From Furcasterigmium furcatum (Eukaryota > Ascomycota > Sordariomycetes > Glomerellales > Plectosphaerellaceae), in assembly GCA_001599815.1 (NCBI GenBank), contig BCIA01000001.1, forward strand, positions 6,942,641-7,006,640: a DNA stretch of 64,000 bases. The letters run 5' to 3'. The position numbers and the translations under genes are program-made. Under the pieces are notes generated by a model. It worked only from the letters and a program-made list of their open reading frames with translations. It was not told the origin of the DNA and did no database searches. This document shows positions 54,267-64,000 of the stretch, one piece after another (position 1 is the stretch's first letter; each line of letters opens with the position of its first letter).

Positions 54267-55158
54267 GCAGTACCGTGGGAGAGTTCGGTGGCAGCCGGCT
54301 CATGTGTATAGTAGCTGTAGACGTACATAGTCCAACATCTTCTTGCCAACAGTCCAGATCATGCGTAGCCTGAATGCCTCCAAGCTCAGAGCGTGGACCA
54401 GTGATCACATGAGCGCACCTCATCCCGCAAAATTCCGAAGAACGATGCAACATGTGAGTTTTGGAAATCCACTGAGATATCAAGGTGCGTAGAAGCGGTG
54501 ATAGCGGAGGATCTTGAGCTCCGGCTGCGCCGTACGGCCCGGGATTCGGTCCGGCCCGCGAGCGGGTCCCTTCCCGGCTCCGTCGTCCGGGTCGAATGCG
54601 GCACGGCATGCGAAGAGCGTCGAGAACATTAAAACGATCATTACGGACCGGCCAAATCAGGCGATGGGAGAAGAAGAAGCGATCAGCTCAGCTGATCGGC
54701 CCTCGACATATATCACGCGGTGGACTCCGTCTGTCTGTGCCTCCCGGCCCGAGGAGACATGATCCCATGCGATTGGATACGATCACTGCCACTTGGCAAT
54801 ATAGAGATTCCCTATGCTTGAAATGATTTTCATGAAGAATCTTGTAAGCCTCACCGTTCCGTCCTGCGTGATGATCGGTGGCTTGCTGTTGAAGAGATGG
54901 AGCGGCCAGCTACATCCAGCCGCTGATCCCAAAGGAGATCGCGGTTTCGGACTCGGGACACCCAGCCCTGTTAATAACACGGAATATGACTTGTAGAAAA
55001 TGAACCTGCCTCACACGTAATCGAAAGAGAACGAGGCCTGTTTGTCCTCGGCTTCTTCTTGCCCACCTCCATGGCAGGTCGAGCCGCGACGATGTCACCC
55101 TTCCACGAGCCATGACAAACGAGTATTATCCGGGCGTGCAGTCTCCATCGTGAAAAAA

Positions 55159-55167
55159 TTATCAGAT
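55159..55167 (-). promoter_or_regulatory. Iron-GATA motif ATCTGATAA, distal site upstream of the SidF-like gene
   Basis: TTATCAGAT on the plus strand, 708 bp upstream of the ATG at 55867. A perfect ATCWGATAA match. Confidence 0.6.
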
Positions 55168-55325
55168 CAAACATGGATCTCCTCCGAGGCATCGGCGCTC
55201 CGAGGCCGGCGAGGCGGGCCAGAAATGCAGGGCGGGCTGGTGGCAGGAACTCAGGAAGTACCGGTACCTCGCCTGGACCTCGGGATTCGGTACATGCTCT
55301 ACCCCTTTTCGACAGGGGTCGAGAG

Positions 55326-55334
55326 TTATCAGAT
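55326..55334 (-). promoter_or_regulatory. Iron-GATA motif ATCTGATAA, proximal site upstream of the SidF-like gene
   Basis: TTATCAGAT on the plus strand, 541 bp upstream of the ATG at 55867, same orientation as the distal site. Confidence 0.6.
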
Positions 55335-55866
55335 CTGCCCCCTGTCGGCCCCACCACCACATCCCGCTTCTTCACCACATCGCCCAGGGTATGACTTCAC
55401 CAGCCCCTCCCTGAGTGCCGAAAATCCAGGGGCTAGAGACGCGCCGGCTCCGCCAGCGGTGCGATCTACTGCGGAACTTGGCCAGCTCAGGCAAGTCGGG
55501 CGGTAATCCTGCACGACGAAAGAGTCGCTTGACGCGCTGCAACCCCTCAGCGACGCCTCCAATTTCGCGATGCACTGGGTTCGTTTTCGCAAAGCACGCC
55601 GCTCGAAGCGTCCGCGCCCCGAGGCATGTCGAGCCGATGTGGTGGAGGGCGGAAGAAGGGCACGAGAAGCATGCCGGACGGAGCTCTGGTGGGTGGCATC
55701 CGAGGCAAGCTCCTGGGCATGACGTGCCGGCCGGTTGATGGGATGGTCTGTCTGCTTGAGCTTCCCTCGTGGGATTTTTTTCTTTCGTTCCATTTTGAGT
55801 GCTCTTCCGTCTCCTGGAACACCCAATTCAACCTCCCGTATCCTTTGATCGCATCTTCTCTGCACC

Positions 55867-57264
55867 ATGTCCGGAAACATCTCTCTCGCGAATTTCCCAC
55901 AAGAGGATACCCTCATCCAGCTCCCGCACCCGTACCTCGGAGGCTACACCGTCCGACGAGCTTTCAGCCACGATGAGTTCCAGGGAAAGAGTGCAGAGGG
56001 TGGCCTGCTCTTCTACCAGCTGATCCCCCGCGAGGGAGCACCTGCGAAGGCATCCCAGAAGCTCCGTGAGCCGCTTCACAGCTCCGACCTCTACTTCACC
56101 GAGCCCGCGACCCTCAAGTCGAGCGAGCTACCTCCCGACTCCAACAACAGCGCCTGGGCCCGCGCGAGGCGAGCTCCCAGGGTCGTTCTGTCCTGGGAGG
56201 GCAAGGAGCAGCCGACCCTGGCGCAGGCCTGGCTCGCCGTCTACGCCATCTTCACCGTCCGCATCAGTGAGGAGCTCGTCCGCCTCGAGCTCCGCGGCAA
56301 GAAGGCCGCCCTCGTGGGTCAGCAGCTCAAGGATGTCCTCCTGGCCATTGCCCATCCTACTCAGAACGGCCAGCAGACCCCCTCAACAACCGACGACAAC
56401 ACCACCATCGTCCTCCTGCGCAGCGCATTCTGGCAAGGCGCCGGCTCCCCCTTCGGCACCCGCGCCGCCTGGCTCCCATCCGAATCGCCCTCGTCTCTGC
56501 CCGCCTCGCGCCCTCTCTCCTCCTACCCTCTCACCCCCCTCCAGCACACCGCGACCCTCACGTCCGCGAGCGACCCGTCCACGCCCTCCCTCGTCCACTC
56601 AACCCGCCACCCCTTGCGCCCGGCGAAGCCCGCCCCCGGGTCCCTCGTCTACTCCCGCTGGATCCCCCACCTCAAGGAGACCTTCTCCATGACGGCCCTC
56701 GACGTCTCCGATCCCCAGCACCTCCAGCTCTTCCACGACTGGCAGAACGACCCCCGCGTCTCCCAGGGCTGGAACGAGACCGGCACCCTCGACCAGCACC
56801 GCGCCTACCTCCAGGCCATCCACGACGACCCCCACCAGGTCGCGCTCCTCGCCTCCTGGGACGACGCCTTCTTCGCCTACTTCGAGGTCTACTGGGCCAA
56901 GGAGGACAAGCTCGGCGCCTACTACGACGCCGGCGACTGGGACCGCGGCCGCCACTCCCTCGTCGGCGACGTGCGCTTCCGCGGCCCCCACAGGGTCAGC
57001 GCCTGGTGGTCCAGCCTCGTGCACTACCTCTTCCTGGACGACCCGCGCACGACCTGGGTCGTCGGCGAGCCGAAGAAGACCAATGACACGGTGCTCATGT
57101 ATGACTTTATGCACGGGTTCGGCCTCGACAAGTTCGTCGACCTGCCGCACAAGAGGAGCGCGTTCGTGAGGCTGTCGAGGGAGAGGTTCTTCCAGCTGTG
57201 TCCGCTGGGCGACAACGAGAAAGTCGTGGGCGGGATGAGGATCGGGCTGGTACCGAAGCTGTAG
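55867..57264 (+). CDS. sidF: SidF-like siderophore acyltransferase (GNAT, AlcB/IucB type)
   Basis: A single-exon 465-residue protein, the same size as Aspergillus SidF. The N-terminal half has a fold typical of the family (LPHPYLGGYTVRRAFSHDEF; AWLAVYAIFTVRISEELVRL). The C-terminal GNAT/Acetyltransf_8 domain (about 270-460) has HLQLFHDWQNDPRVSQGWNE, FFAYFEVYWAKEDKLGAYYD, DWDRGRHSLVGDVRFRG and WVVGEPKKTND. SidF transfers an anhydromevalonyl group from CoA to N5-hydroxyornithine in fusarinine and triacetylfusarinine synthesis. The protein ends VPKL, a plausible PTS1, in line with peroxisomal SidF in Aspergillus. SidL-type acetylation cannot be excluded by sequence, but the adjacent CoA ligase and NRPS favour SidF. 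Convergent with the ligase gene, 221 bp apart. Confidence 0.85.
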   Translation: MSGNISLANFPQEDTLIQLPHPYLGGYTVRRAFSHDEFQGKSAEGGLLFYQLIPREGAPAKASQKLREPLHSSDLYFTEPATLKSSELPPDSNNSAWARARRAPRVVLSWEGKEQPTLAQAWLAVYAIFTVRISEELVRLELRGKKAALVGQQLKDVLLAIAHPTQNGQQTPSTTDDNTTIVLLRSAFWQGAGSPFGTRAAWLPSESPSSLPASRPLSSYPLTPLQHTATLTSASDPSTPSLVHSTRHPLRPAKPAPGSLVYSRWIPHLKETFSMTALDVSDPQHLQLFHDWQNDPRVSQGWNETGTLDQHRAYLQAIHDDPHQVALLASWDDAFFAYFEVYWAKEDKLGAYYDAGDWDRGRHSLVGDVRFRGPHRVSAWWSSLVHYLFLDDPRTTWVVGEPKKTNDTVLMYDFMHGFGLDKFVDLPHKRSAFVRLSRERFFQLCPLGDNEKVVGGMRIGLVPKL

Positions 57265-57485
57265 GGGAAAGACGGAGATTGGGGTGACGGATGAATTCAA
57301 TGATATTTTCAGTTTTCAATGTGTTATGTGTTTCTTTGCTGGGTGATTTTGCGCGGACGGTGATGATGATGGATGATCAGGTCATATTCAAAGTCAATAT
57401 CCAAACTTGATTCTATGGAGAACATCATACATTGCCATTCCTTTTCCGTCATCTACTCCAGATGTACCCAAAATAAAAAACCACT

Positions 57486-59365
57486 CTACAGCTTCGCAGA
57501 AACAGTCCTCTTCTTCAGCAGCTCATCCCCAAGCTTGGCCATCTCAAACTTCCTCACCTTGCCGCTCCCCGTCAGCGGCACGCCGGCCGGCACCCCGTCC
57601 TCGCCGAGCCAGAACACGTGCGCCGGCGACTTGTGCCCGCCGAGCTGCTTGCGCACCCAGTCCTTGATCTCCTGCCCGGACGGCCTGCTACAGCCGTCGC
57701 CCTTCTCGAGGAACGCGCCGACGACCTCGCCGTAGTGCGCGTCCTTGAGGCCGACGACGATGGCGCGTGAGATGGACGGGTGCGCCATGAGCCGCTCCTC
57801 GATCTCGAGGGGGTAGATGTTCTCGCCGCCTGGGGGTGTCATGTCAGTCAGTAGTAACTCGGAGTGGTCATGCGGTGCGAACTCACCCCTGATGATGATG
57901 TCCTTGAACCGGCCCGTGATCGTGCAGTACCCTTCGTCGTCGAACACCGCCTCGTCCCCCGTGTGCAGCCACAGCACTCCGGAGGCATCCCTCACCATGA
58001 CCTCGTTCGTCTTCTCCGAGTTGTTCCAGTATCCCGCCTGCAGCTGGTATCCCGCGATGCAGAGCTCGCCGCGCGCGCCGACGGGGACGACGTTGCCTTC
58101 GCGGTCGACGATCTTAGCCTGGGCGTGGGGCATGAGCGTGCCGACGGTGGTGAGGCGCTTGCCGAGGGCGTCGTCTGTGAACGCGTTGAAGCACGTCGGC
58201 GACGCCTCGGTCAGGCCGTAGCTGCTGGTGAACTCGCGCATCCCGAGGCGGTCGACCATAAGTTCCATGAGATACCGCGGCACGGGTGCGCCGGCGACGA
58301 TGCCCGTCCGGATGCGGGAGGAGCGGAAGTCGTCGGGCGCGGCTTGGAAGAGGGAATCGAACATGGCGGGGACGCCATGGAGGGCGGTACAGCGCTCGTC
58401 GAGGATGGCGCGGAGGGTGGAGGGGACGTCGAAGACCTCTGCTGGGTAGACGATGCGGGCTCCGTGAGTGACGACGGAGAGGAGGCCGAGGACGAGGCCG
58501 AAGCAGTGGAAAAGAGGGGGCGGGCAGCAGAGAACGTCGTCAGGGGTCAGACGCATGCGGTCGCCGATGAATCGGGCGTTGTTGACAAGGGAACTGGCAG
58601 GTTAGAGGGGGCTGCTTTAGACAGCGGGAGAGGACATACTGATGTGTGAGCATAGCAGCTTTCGGGAGGCCAGTGGTACCGCTGGTGAACTGGAGATTGC
58701 AGACCTGATGCGACACGACTTTGCTCGTGGCCCGGCGGAGGGCATCGGTGCTTTGTCTGCTGGCAGACTTGATGAGGTTGTCGTACGTCTCATAAGAGCC
58801 AGCGTCTCCCCTCAGGATGACGACCTTGGGCTTCTTGATCTCGCCTTCCAGTTCCGAAAGGAACCGCTCATTATTTGTCCTTCCGATTTGCTTGGTTGTG
58901 AAGAGAACTTTGCAATCTGGCGAGCTGTCAGTGCTGCGTTGAGACGGAATCAGGTCATCTCCACGTACTTGAGAACTTGACAGCATACATGGCCTCTGTT
59001 GGCGTGTATGTGTTGTTCAGAATGACCAAGATGGCACCGATTCTCGTGACGGCAAAGAAGACCGCAGCGTACTGTGCGCAGTTCCCGGCCATGATGCCAA
59101 CCCTGTCACCCACGCCGATGCCCATGTTGAGCAGCGACTGGGCCAGCAGCAGGCTCTGCTGGTTGAGGTCGTTGTATGTCCATCTCGTGCCGGTCCAGGG
59201 AATCGAGATACATTCTCTGGTGCCGTGTTGGTACGTCTGAAGCTCGAGAAGCTCGCCGAGACTCAGGTCGACGAGGGGAGGGTCGGCCGGCCCATGGAGG
59301 TGCGAGAGCTTCTGCGTCGGCTCGAAGGGCTCGTTCACGGGGACGATTTCAGGAGATGTTGCCAT
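57486..59365 (-). CDS. sidI: SidI-like acyl-CoA ligase (mevalonyl-CoA ligase type) with PTS1
   Basis: Exons 58969-59365, 58640-58916, 57887-58593 and 57486-57829 give 574 residues. ANL-superfamily motifs are complete: LQFTSGTTGLPKAAMLTHH, YGLTEASPTC, WLHTGDEAVFDDEGYCTITG, GRFKDIIIRGGENIYPLEIE and the C-terminal lysine in PLTGSGKVRKFEM. SidI activates mevalonate to mevalonyl-CoA, the precursor of the anhydromevalonyl group used by SidF. The start at 59365 (MATSPEIVPVNEPFEPTQKL) is chosen over an in-frame ATG at 59467 whose extra segment is hydrophobic and not family-like. The protein ends SAKL, a strong PTS1; Aspergillus SidI instead uses an N-terminal PTS2, and I see none here. A general medium-chain acyl-CoA ligase is the alternative, but the locus argues for SidI. 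Confidence 0.83.
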
Positions 59366-59892
59366 GGCTAGGTATTTCACAATGTGTATTTTGAGATGGT
59401 TAGCAATGTAGAGAAACATAGACACGGGCCAAACATGTACGATCTCAAGACTCGACTCGGATCCCACACATCATGACCGAGGGCGACGGCCGAGAAACTG
59501 GGCCCTCGCCCGCCCATCCTGTCGGTCCCTGGAAGCAGGCAAGTCTAGACGAGGGGCAAGCCAGATCATCTCTCGGCTCGTGTCCCGTTCAGGACCGACA
59601 ATGCGTGCTCCCACGCCCGTGGGCATGGTGCGTCGCAGCAGTCGTAGTTCCGGTGCTCGCACGTCATGTCATGGGCGAGGTCTCGGCCGCGACCGGGGTG
59701 ACCGTTGCACCCTACTGCCGGAGGGGAGGGTGAGGGATTAACGTGGGAGCGGGTATGCGAGGGTGTGCATGATCTGCATACAGCACATAGGAAGCCCGGG
59801 ACGGGATGGGGGCAGGAATTGGAAGAAGAAGACGAAGAAGAAAGATGGGACTTGGACTCGCCAGCTCCGCTCGGATTGGATCTAATCTGATC

Positions 59893-59901
59893 ATCAGATA
59901 A
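59893..59901 (+). promoter_or_regulatory. Iron-GATA motif ATCAGATAA in the SidI-like/NRPS divergent promoter
   Basis: Perfect ATCWGATAA, 528 bp from the ligase start and about 1.3 kb from the NRPS start. Confidence 0.6.
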
Positions 59902-61184
59902 GATTCGCTCTCCACCAGGGGAAAATTTCTCGCCCAATCATCGTCCCGATAGGCTCCACCCCGACGTCGGGAGGCTCCAACGCTTTCGTCACATGTCGAT
60001 CCCGTGGTTCTTTCCTTCTCTCTGCATCTCTCCCCACGTCAACCCACAGCTTCAGTTTGCACGATGTCACCCTCGAGACCCCCGAAGCAAGGATGGCCAG
60101 CACCGGCTCGTCGCCTCATCTCCCTCCAAGGCGGCTGACTTGCTTGAGACCGGGTCGGACGGGTCACAACTGCCACCATCCCTCGACGACATCCCGCTGG
60201 GAGGCAGACAGGGCTCCTCGGAGAATGCTACAAATACGTACCAGACTGACCATGCCATGCCCTTCTAATGCTGCTACAGAACGCCCCCTCCAGGGATCAA
60301 CCGCGCCGTCGCATGCAAGACACGCAAGAAAACCCCTCAGGGTCTCCCGCGTCGCAACGACCACCACACTATGACCGCGATGCGTCTTTAGCCTGCCCGG
60401 ACCTTCCCCACCAGGAACCAAGTGCCGACTAGGCCAAACGAGGCTTTTGCTCTGCTCAAGCCGCCCTTTGCGCCACAGCAACCTGCCTCCCACTATCGAC
60501 TGCAAGGCAGGCCTGGCTGAGTGAGACACCCTCGCAGAAGCCTTGGCCTTCTCCCCCTCTCTTCACGTGGACAGGCCAATTCGTGAAGCCTTGTCTCAGT
60601 CTCTTCGAGCCTCATCAACCTCCTCGGTGGAGAATCGTCAGATCACCCCGTGGAGAACAGCTTGCCCTGGAATCCGCATCGGGACCCGTCTTGGCCCTGA
60701 TCATCCCCGGCAGGACCCGCCTCACTGCCGAAGGGAAGGGGAAGCGAGCGAGCAGTACTGGTACTTGTACCTCCATGTACCGCCACCCTCGCCCTCGGCC
60801 TCGCACCAAGAAGCTAGGATGCACCATGGACCCCATTCAGATGCAACCCTGCACCAGAGCCAAGACCCGAGGTCGACTCAACTCAAGAGCCTGCAGCTTC
60901 GTGCTTGCTGGTGCAGATCCCACGTCCCGTCCACCAGTGGAGCCCGGTGACACTACCACGAGCACCAAGCTGCCGCAACATGCCGGTTCATGGCCCGCCT
61001 GGCCTGTGAAAATGGGCTTCCTGACGGGGGCGGGAAAGCAAGTGCTTCAGGCGCGTGAAGCGACCACTGCTCCCGGACATGATCTCGTTCTCCTCACTTT
61101 TCGTCTCGAGCTCATACATCTTAATCTTCTGAGAAATATACCTTGACTCTTCTGATCTTTGCCTTCCCAAGCCTTTGAACACAC

Positions 61185-61193
61185 ATCAGATAC
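61185..61193 (+). promoter_or_regulatory. Near-consensus iron-GATA motif before the NRPS start
   Basis: ATCAGATAC, one base off ATCWGATAA, ends 7 bases before the ATG at 61201. Its position in the leader makes it weak. Confidence 0.25.
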
Positions 61194-61200
61194 CACGGCC

Positions 61201-64000
61201 ATGCACTTACAAGACAGCGATGGCGGCGGCACAGCCTATGGTGCCCCCAACAGCACCGAGGCCTACGGTAACAGCCACACCGTCGATCCCTCGTCCTCCC
61301 GAACCATTCACCTCCAGAGTGGTGTCCCCTCAAACCAGTCTGTTGCAGAGTTCCTGCTGGCATGGACCCTCGTCTTATACCGAGACAACGACGACAGCCT
61401 AGGCAGTGTGAACTGGGGATATTCCGAGCAGGCCACCACATTGGCGCCCGCTCGCTCTCTGGACGTAAAGGCTCTTCCTTTCACCAAGGGTGATTCCTTG
61501 GCAGATGCTCTCGAAGCCGTCAGGCAGCTGAGCCCCTCCGACGAGAACAGCACAGCACCCCAACACGCCCTGTACTTCAACAATGGCGTTGAGGACGTCC
61601 GGATCGAGGCACAGAAGCAGACTCAAAGAAGACCACATAATGTAAGCCATTCCACCTCCTGAGGCAGCGGCCAAGACTTCTCTGACCTGTACCAGTGGAC
61701 ATATCAAGTAGATGTGACAATCCTTGACCAGCACCAACTCGCCATCCGCGCTCAATGGGACAGAGACGCACTCTCCTACCGGATAGCCACCACTCGTCTG
61801 GACTCGTTCATTGAGATCCTGACCACCATTCTCGAGCACCCGTCCAAATGCGTCTCCGATGCCATTGGGCCGACACGCGCGGATCTGAGCCAGCTGTGGT
61901 CTTGGAACGCCGAGCTTCCGACCAAGATTGACCGTGGCATGCACGAGTATGTAGCCGACCATGCCTTGACTCAGCCAGATGCCCTCGCCATCGAGTCTTG
62001 GGACGGGAATTTCACATATGCCGAAGTGGAGGATTTCTCGACTCGACTGGCGCTGCACCTCGTGGCCCTCGGTGTCCCCGTCGGCTCGACGATACCGCTG
62101 TGCTTCGAAAAGTCAAGATGGACAGCCGTCGCACTCCTAGCCGTGATGAAAGCCGGCGCTGCCTTTGCCCTGACTGATCCAAGTCAGCCGGAAGCCCGCC
62201 TCCGTACCATCTACGAACAGACAAGCGCCAGCTTGATCATCACCTCAGAGATCCAGAGCGAACTTGGTGGGAAGATCGCCGGCGAGGGATCAACACGAAT
62301 TGTGCTCTCCTCCCAGCTATTCGCGGACCTCAAAATCAACCCGGAACTTACACTACCCACATTCTCCAAAGACCTCCCATTGTACATTCAGTTCACCTCA
62401 GGCAGCACCGGCAAGCCCAAGGGAGTCCTCTGTTCTCACGCCAACTACGCCAGCGGTGCCATCCCCAGAGCCGATGCGATCGGTTACCGCCCTCACTCAA
62501 GGGTCTTCGATTTCGCCTCATACGCCTTTGATGTCAGCATTGACCTCATGCTCGCCACCCTCTCCAACGGCGGATGTCTCTGCATTCCCTCCGACGAGGA
62601 CCGGATGAACGACCTTAGCGGCGCCATCCGCAAGAGCAAGGCCAACATGGTTCACATGACGCCTTCTGTGGCGCGAGTTCTTGACGCCGATATCATCCCG
62701 TCTTGTGAAGTGCTAGGACTTGGTGGTGAGGCAGTCTCAGCAGGTGATGCTTCGGCGTGGAGCAAGACGACGAAGGTCATTATTGCGTATGGCCCGTCTG
62801 AGTGCACCGTCGGCTGCACGATCAACGGGAATGCCAGCATTTCGCAGAATATCGGCAAAGGCACGGGGTGTCTTCTTTGGATTGTGGATCCGGAGGACCA
62901 CGACCGGCTAATGCCCGTCGGTGCCGTGGGCGAGCTGCTGGTCGAAGGACCGGTGGTGGGTTTGGGTTACCTCAATGATCCCACCAAGTCCGCGGAGGTC
63001 TTCATCGAAGATCCGGCCTGGCTTCTCGCTGGAGGAGGGTCAGCTGCGGGTCGCCATGGCCGGCTCTACAAGACAGGAGACCTCGTTCGATACGATGCAG
63101 ATGGCACGGGAGCCATTGCTTTCGTTGGAAGGAAGGATCAGCAGGTCAAACTCCGTGGCCAACGAATTGAGCTGGCAGAGGTCGAGCACCATCTCAGGGG
63201 TAAACTGCCGTCGAGCGTCACAGTGGTGGCCGAAGTCATCAAGCCTGGCGGCAGCGAGCCGACCCTCGTGGCTTTCATCACGGAGCAGACACCTGTTAAT
63301 TCGGAGCCGAACGAGAGCGACCTGACGCAGCTCTCTCCTGACCTGAGTCGAATCATCGCCCAGCTGGACGTTGCCCTCGGTGAGGAGATCCCTCGCTACA
63401 TGGTGCCGACGGCCTACATTCCCCTGAAGAAGATGCCTTCCCTTGTGTCGGGCAAGATTGACCGCAAGCGGCTCCGCGAGCTGGGCTCGTCCCTGACAAG
63501 AGAAGACGTCGCCAGGATGGGCGCTTATAGTGGCGAGTCTTCGCAGCCCGAGACGGAAATGGAGAAAGCCTTGCAGCAGGTCTGGATCAAGGTTCTCGGC
63601 GGGGATGTCCAGGTCGGCCGGAACGACAGCTTCTTCGCCCTGGGCGGCGATTCTCTCCGAGCTATGCGCATGGTTGGCGCGGCCCGGGAGGCAGGCATCG
63701 CCCTGACAGTCGCCAGCATCTTCACGTTCCCCAGGCTCAAGGACATGGCGATAAACGCGACATCTTGTGAGAAGGACGAGGCGGAAGACGTCCCGGAATT
63801 CTCGCTTCTTGACGATGGGTGGACTCCCGAAGCCGCGCGGGCCGATACCGCTAAGCTTTGCGAGCTTGAGGAGTCGGCCATCGAGGATGTATACCCGTGC
63901 ACACCACTTCAGGAGGCACTGATGGCGCTGTCAGCCAAGGTGAAGGAGGCCTATGTTGCGCAGCGAGTGGTGGAGCTCCCTGATGCCGCTACGGCAGACA
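61201..64000 (+). CDS. Non-ribosomal peptide synthetase for an extracellular siderophore, SidD/NPS6-like (3' end outside window)
   Basis: Exon 1 61201-61641, intron 61642-61695 (GTAAGC..CCAG), exon 2 from 61696 to beyond the edge; about 915 residues are visible. Residues 1-230 resemble the truncated condensation-like head of such enzymes (LQSGVPSNQSVAEFLLAWTL, then WTYQVDVTILDQHQLAIRAQ). The adenylation domain (about 240-740) has YIQFTSGSTGKPKG (380), the DVSID pocket region, LGLGGEA, IAYGPSECTVG and the lysine of LVSGKIDRKRL (733). A carrier domain follows with LGGDSL (796), and a condensation domain begins at EDVYPCTPLQEALM (876). The order A-T-C with this head fits SidD/NPS6, which joins acylated hydroxyornithine units into fusarinine or coprogen. 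SidC-type intracellular synthetases are far longer; the truncation prevents a check of length. Confidence 0.88.

Larger units (their letters stand above)
54267..55866. other. Upstream region of the SidF-like gene
   Basis: About 1.6 kb without a supported gene. It contains two perfect iron GATA motifs (55159-55167, 55326-55334). The longest open frames (for example 55042-55506) have no coding character. Confidence 0.55.
59366..61200. other. Divergent promoter region between the SidI-like ligase and the NRPS
   Basis: About 1.8 kb with one perfect iron GATA motif (59893-59901) and one near match next to the NRPS start (61185-61193). Open frames here lack coding character. It is expected to drive both genes in iron shortage. 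Confidence 0.6.

Overview
This is nuclear DNA of a filamentous ascomycete, most likely a Sordariomycete. The signs are densely spaced genes with short (about 50-100 bp) GT-AG introns and lariat motifs of the type CTRAC, families typical of Pezizomycotina (SAT4/PTH11-like rhodopsin-domain protein, DUF3425 bZIP factor, CFEM-like GPI protein, HbrB, PL1-CBM1 pectate lyase), and a non-ribosomal siderophore pathway. I cannot name the species from sequence alone. The window holds 26 protein-coding genes I support well or moderately, one weaker split gene model, one tRNA-Lys-like locus, two related 31-bp repeat arrays and a set of iron-type GATA motifs.

Left third (1-20 kb): a truncated MFS transporter (Dal5-like family) divergent from an acetamidase-type amidase; a CFEM-like secreted protein; a tRNA-Lys(CUU)-like locus with a damaged acceptor stem; a DCAF4/WDR21-like gene containing a small assembly gap, flanked on both sides by the 31-bp repeat family; a bZIP-DUF3425 factor; the kinetochore subunit Spc25; a Pro/Gln-rich protein; the LIM-domain-binding co-regulator PtaB with a 2.4-kb upstream region without a clear gene; and a low-confidence small multi-exon gene.

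Middle third (20-41 kb): the TORC2 subunit HbrB divergent from a Gon7-like KEOPS subunit; the HOPS subunit Vps39; two tandem, diverged paralogues of a small unknown protein family with matching promoter boxes; a secreted PL1 pectate lyase with a C-terminal CBM1; a small secreted protein; a citrate synthase with a C-terminal peroxisomal signal; an SPX-domain phosphate transporter (Pho87/90/91 type) divergent from a mitochondrial PP2C (Ptc5-like).

Right third (41-64 kb): a full-length ABCB exporter divergent from an AMID/AIF-like FAD oxidoreductase, a SAT4-family membrane protein, a secreted FAD-linked oxidase, and an extracellular siderophore locus: a SidF-like acyltransferase, a SidI-like acyl-CoA ligase (both with peroxisomal C-termini) and the start of a SidD/NPS6-like NRPS, cut by the right edge. 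All seven perfect ATCWGATAA motifs (the recognition sequence of SreA/Fep1-type iron GATA repressors) that I found by eye in 64 kb lie in this part: four in the ABC transporter/oxidoreductase promoter, two upstream of the SidF-like gene and one in the SidI-like/NRPS divergent promoter. This suggests that the ABC transporter belongs to the same iron-starvation regulon, as a SitT-like exporter.
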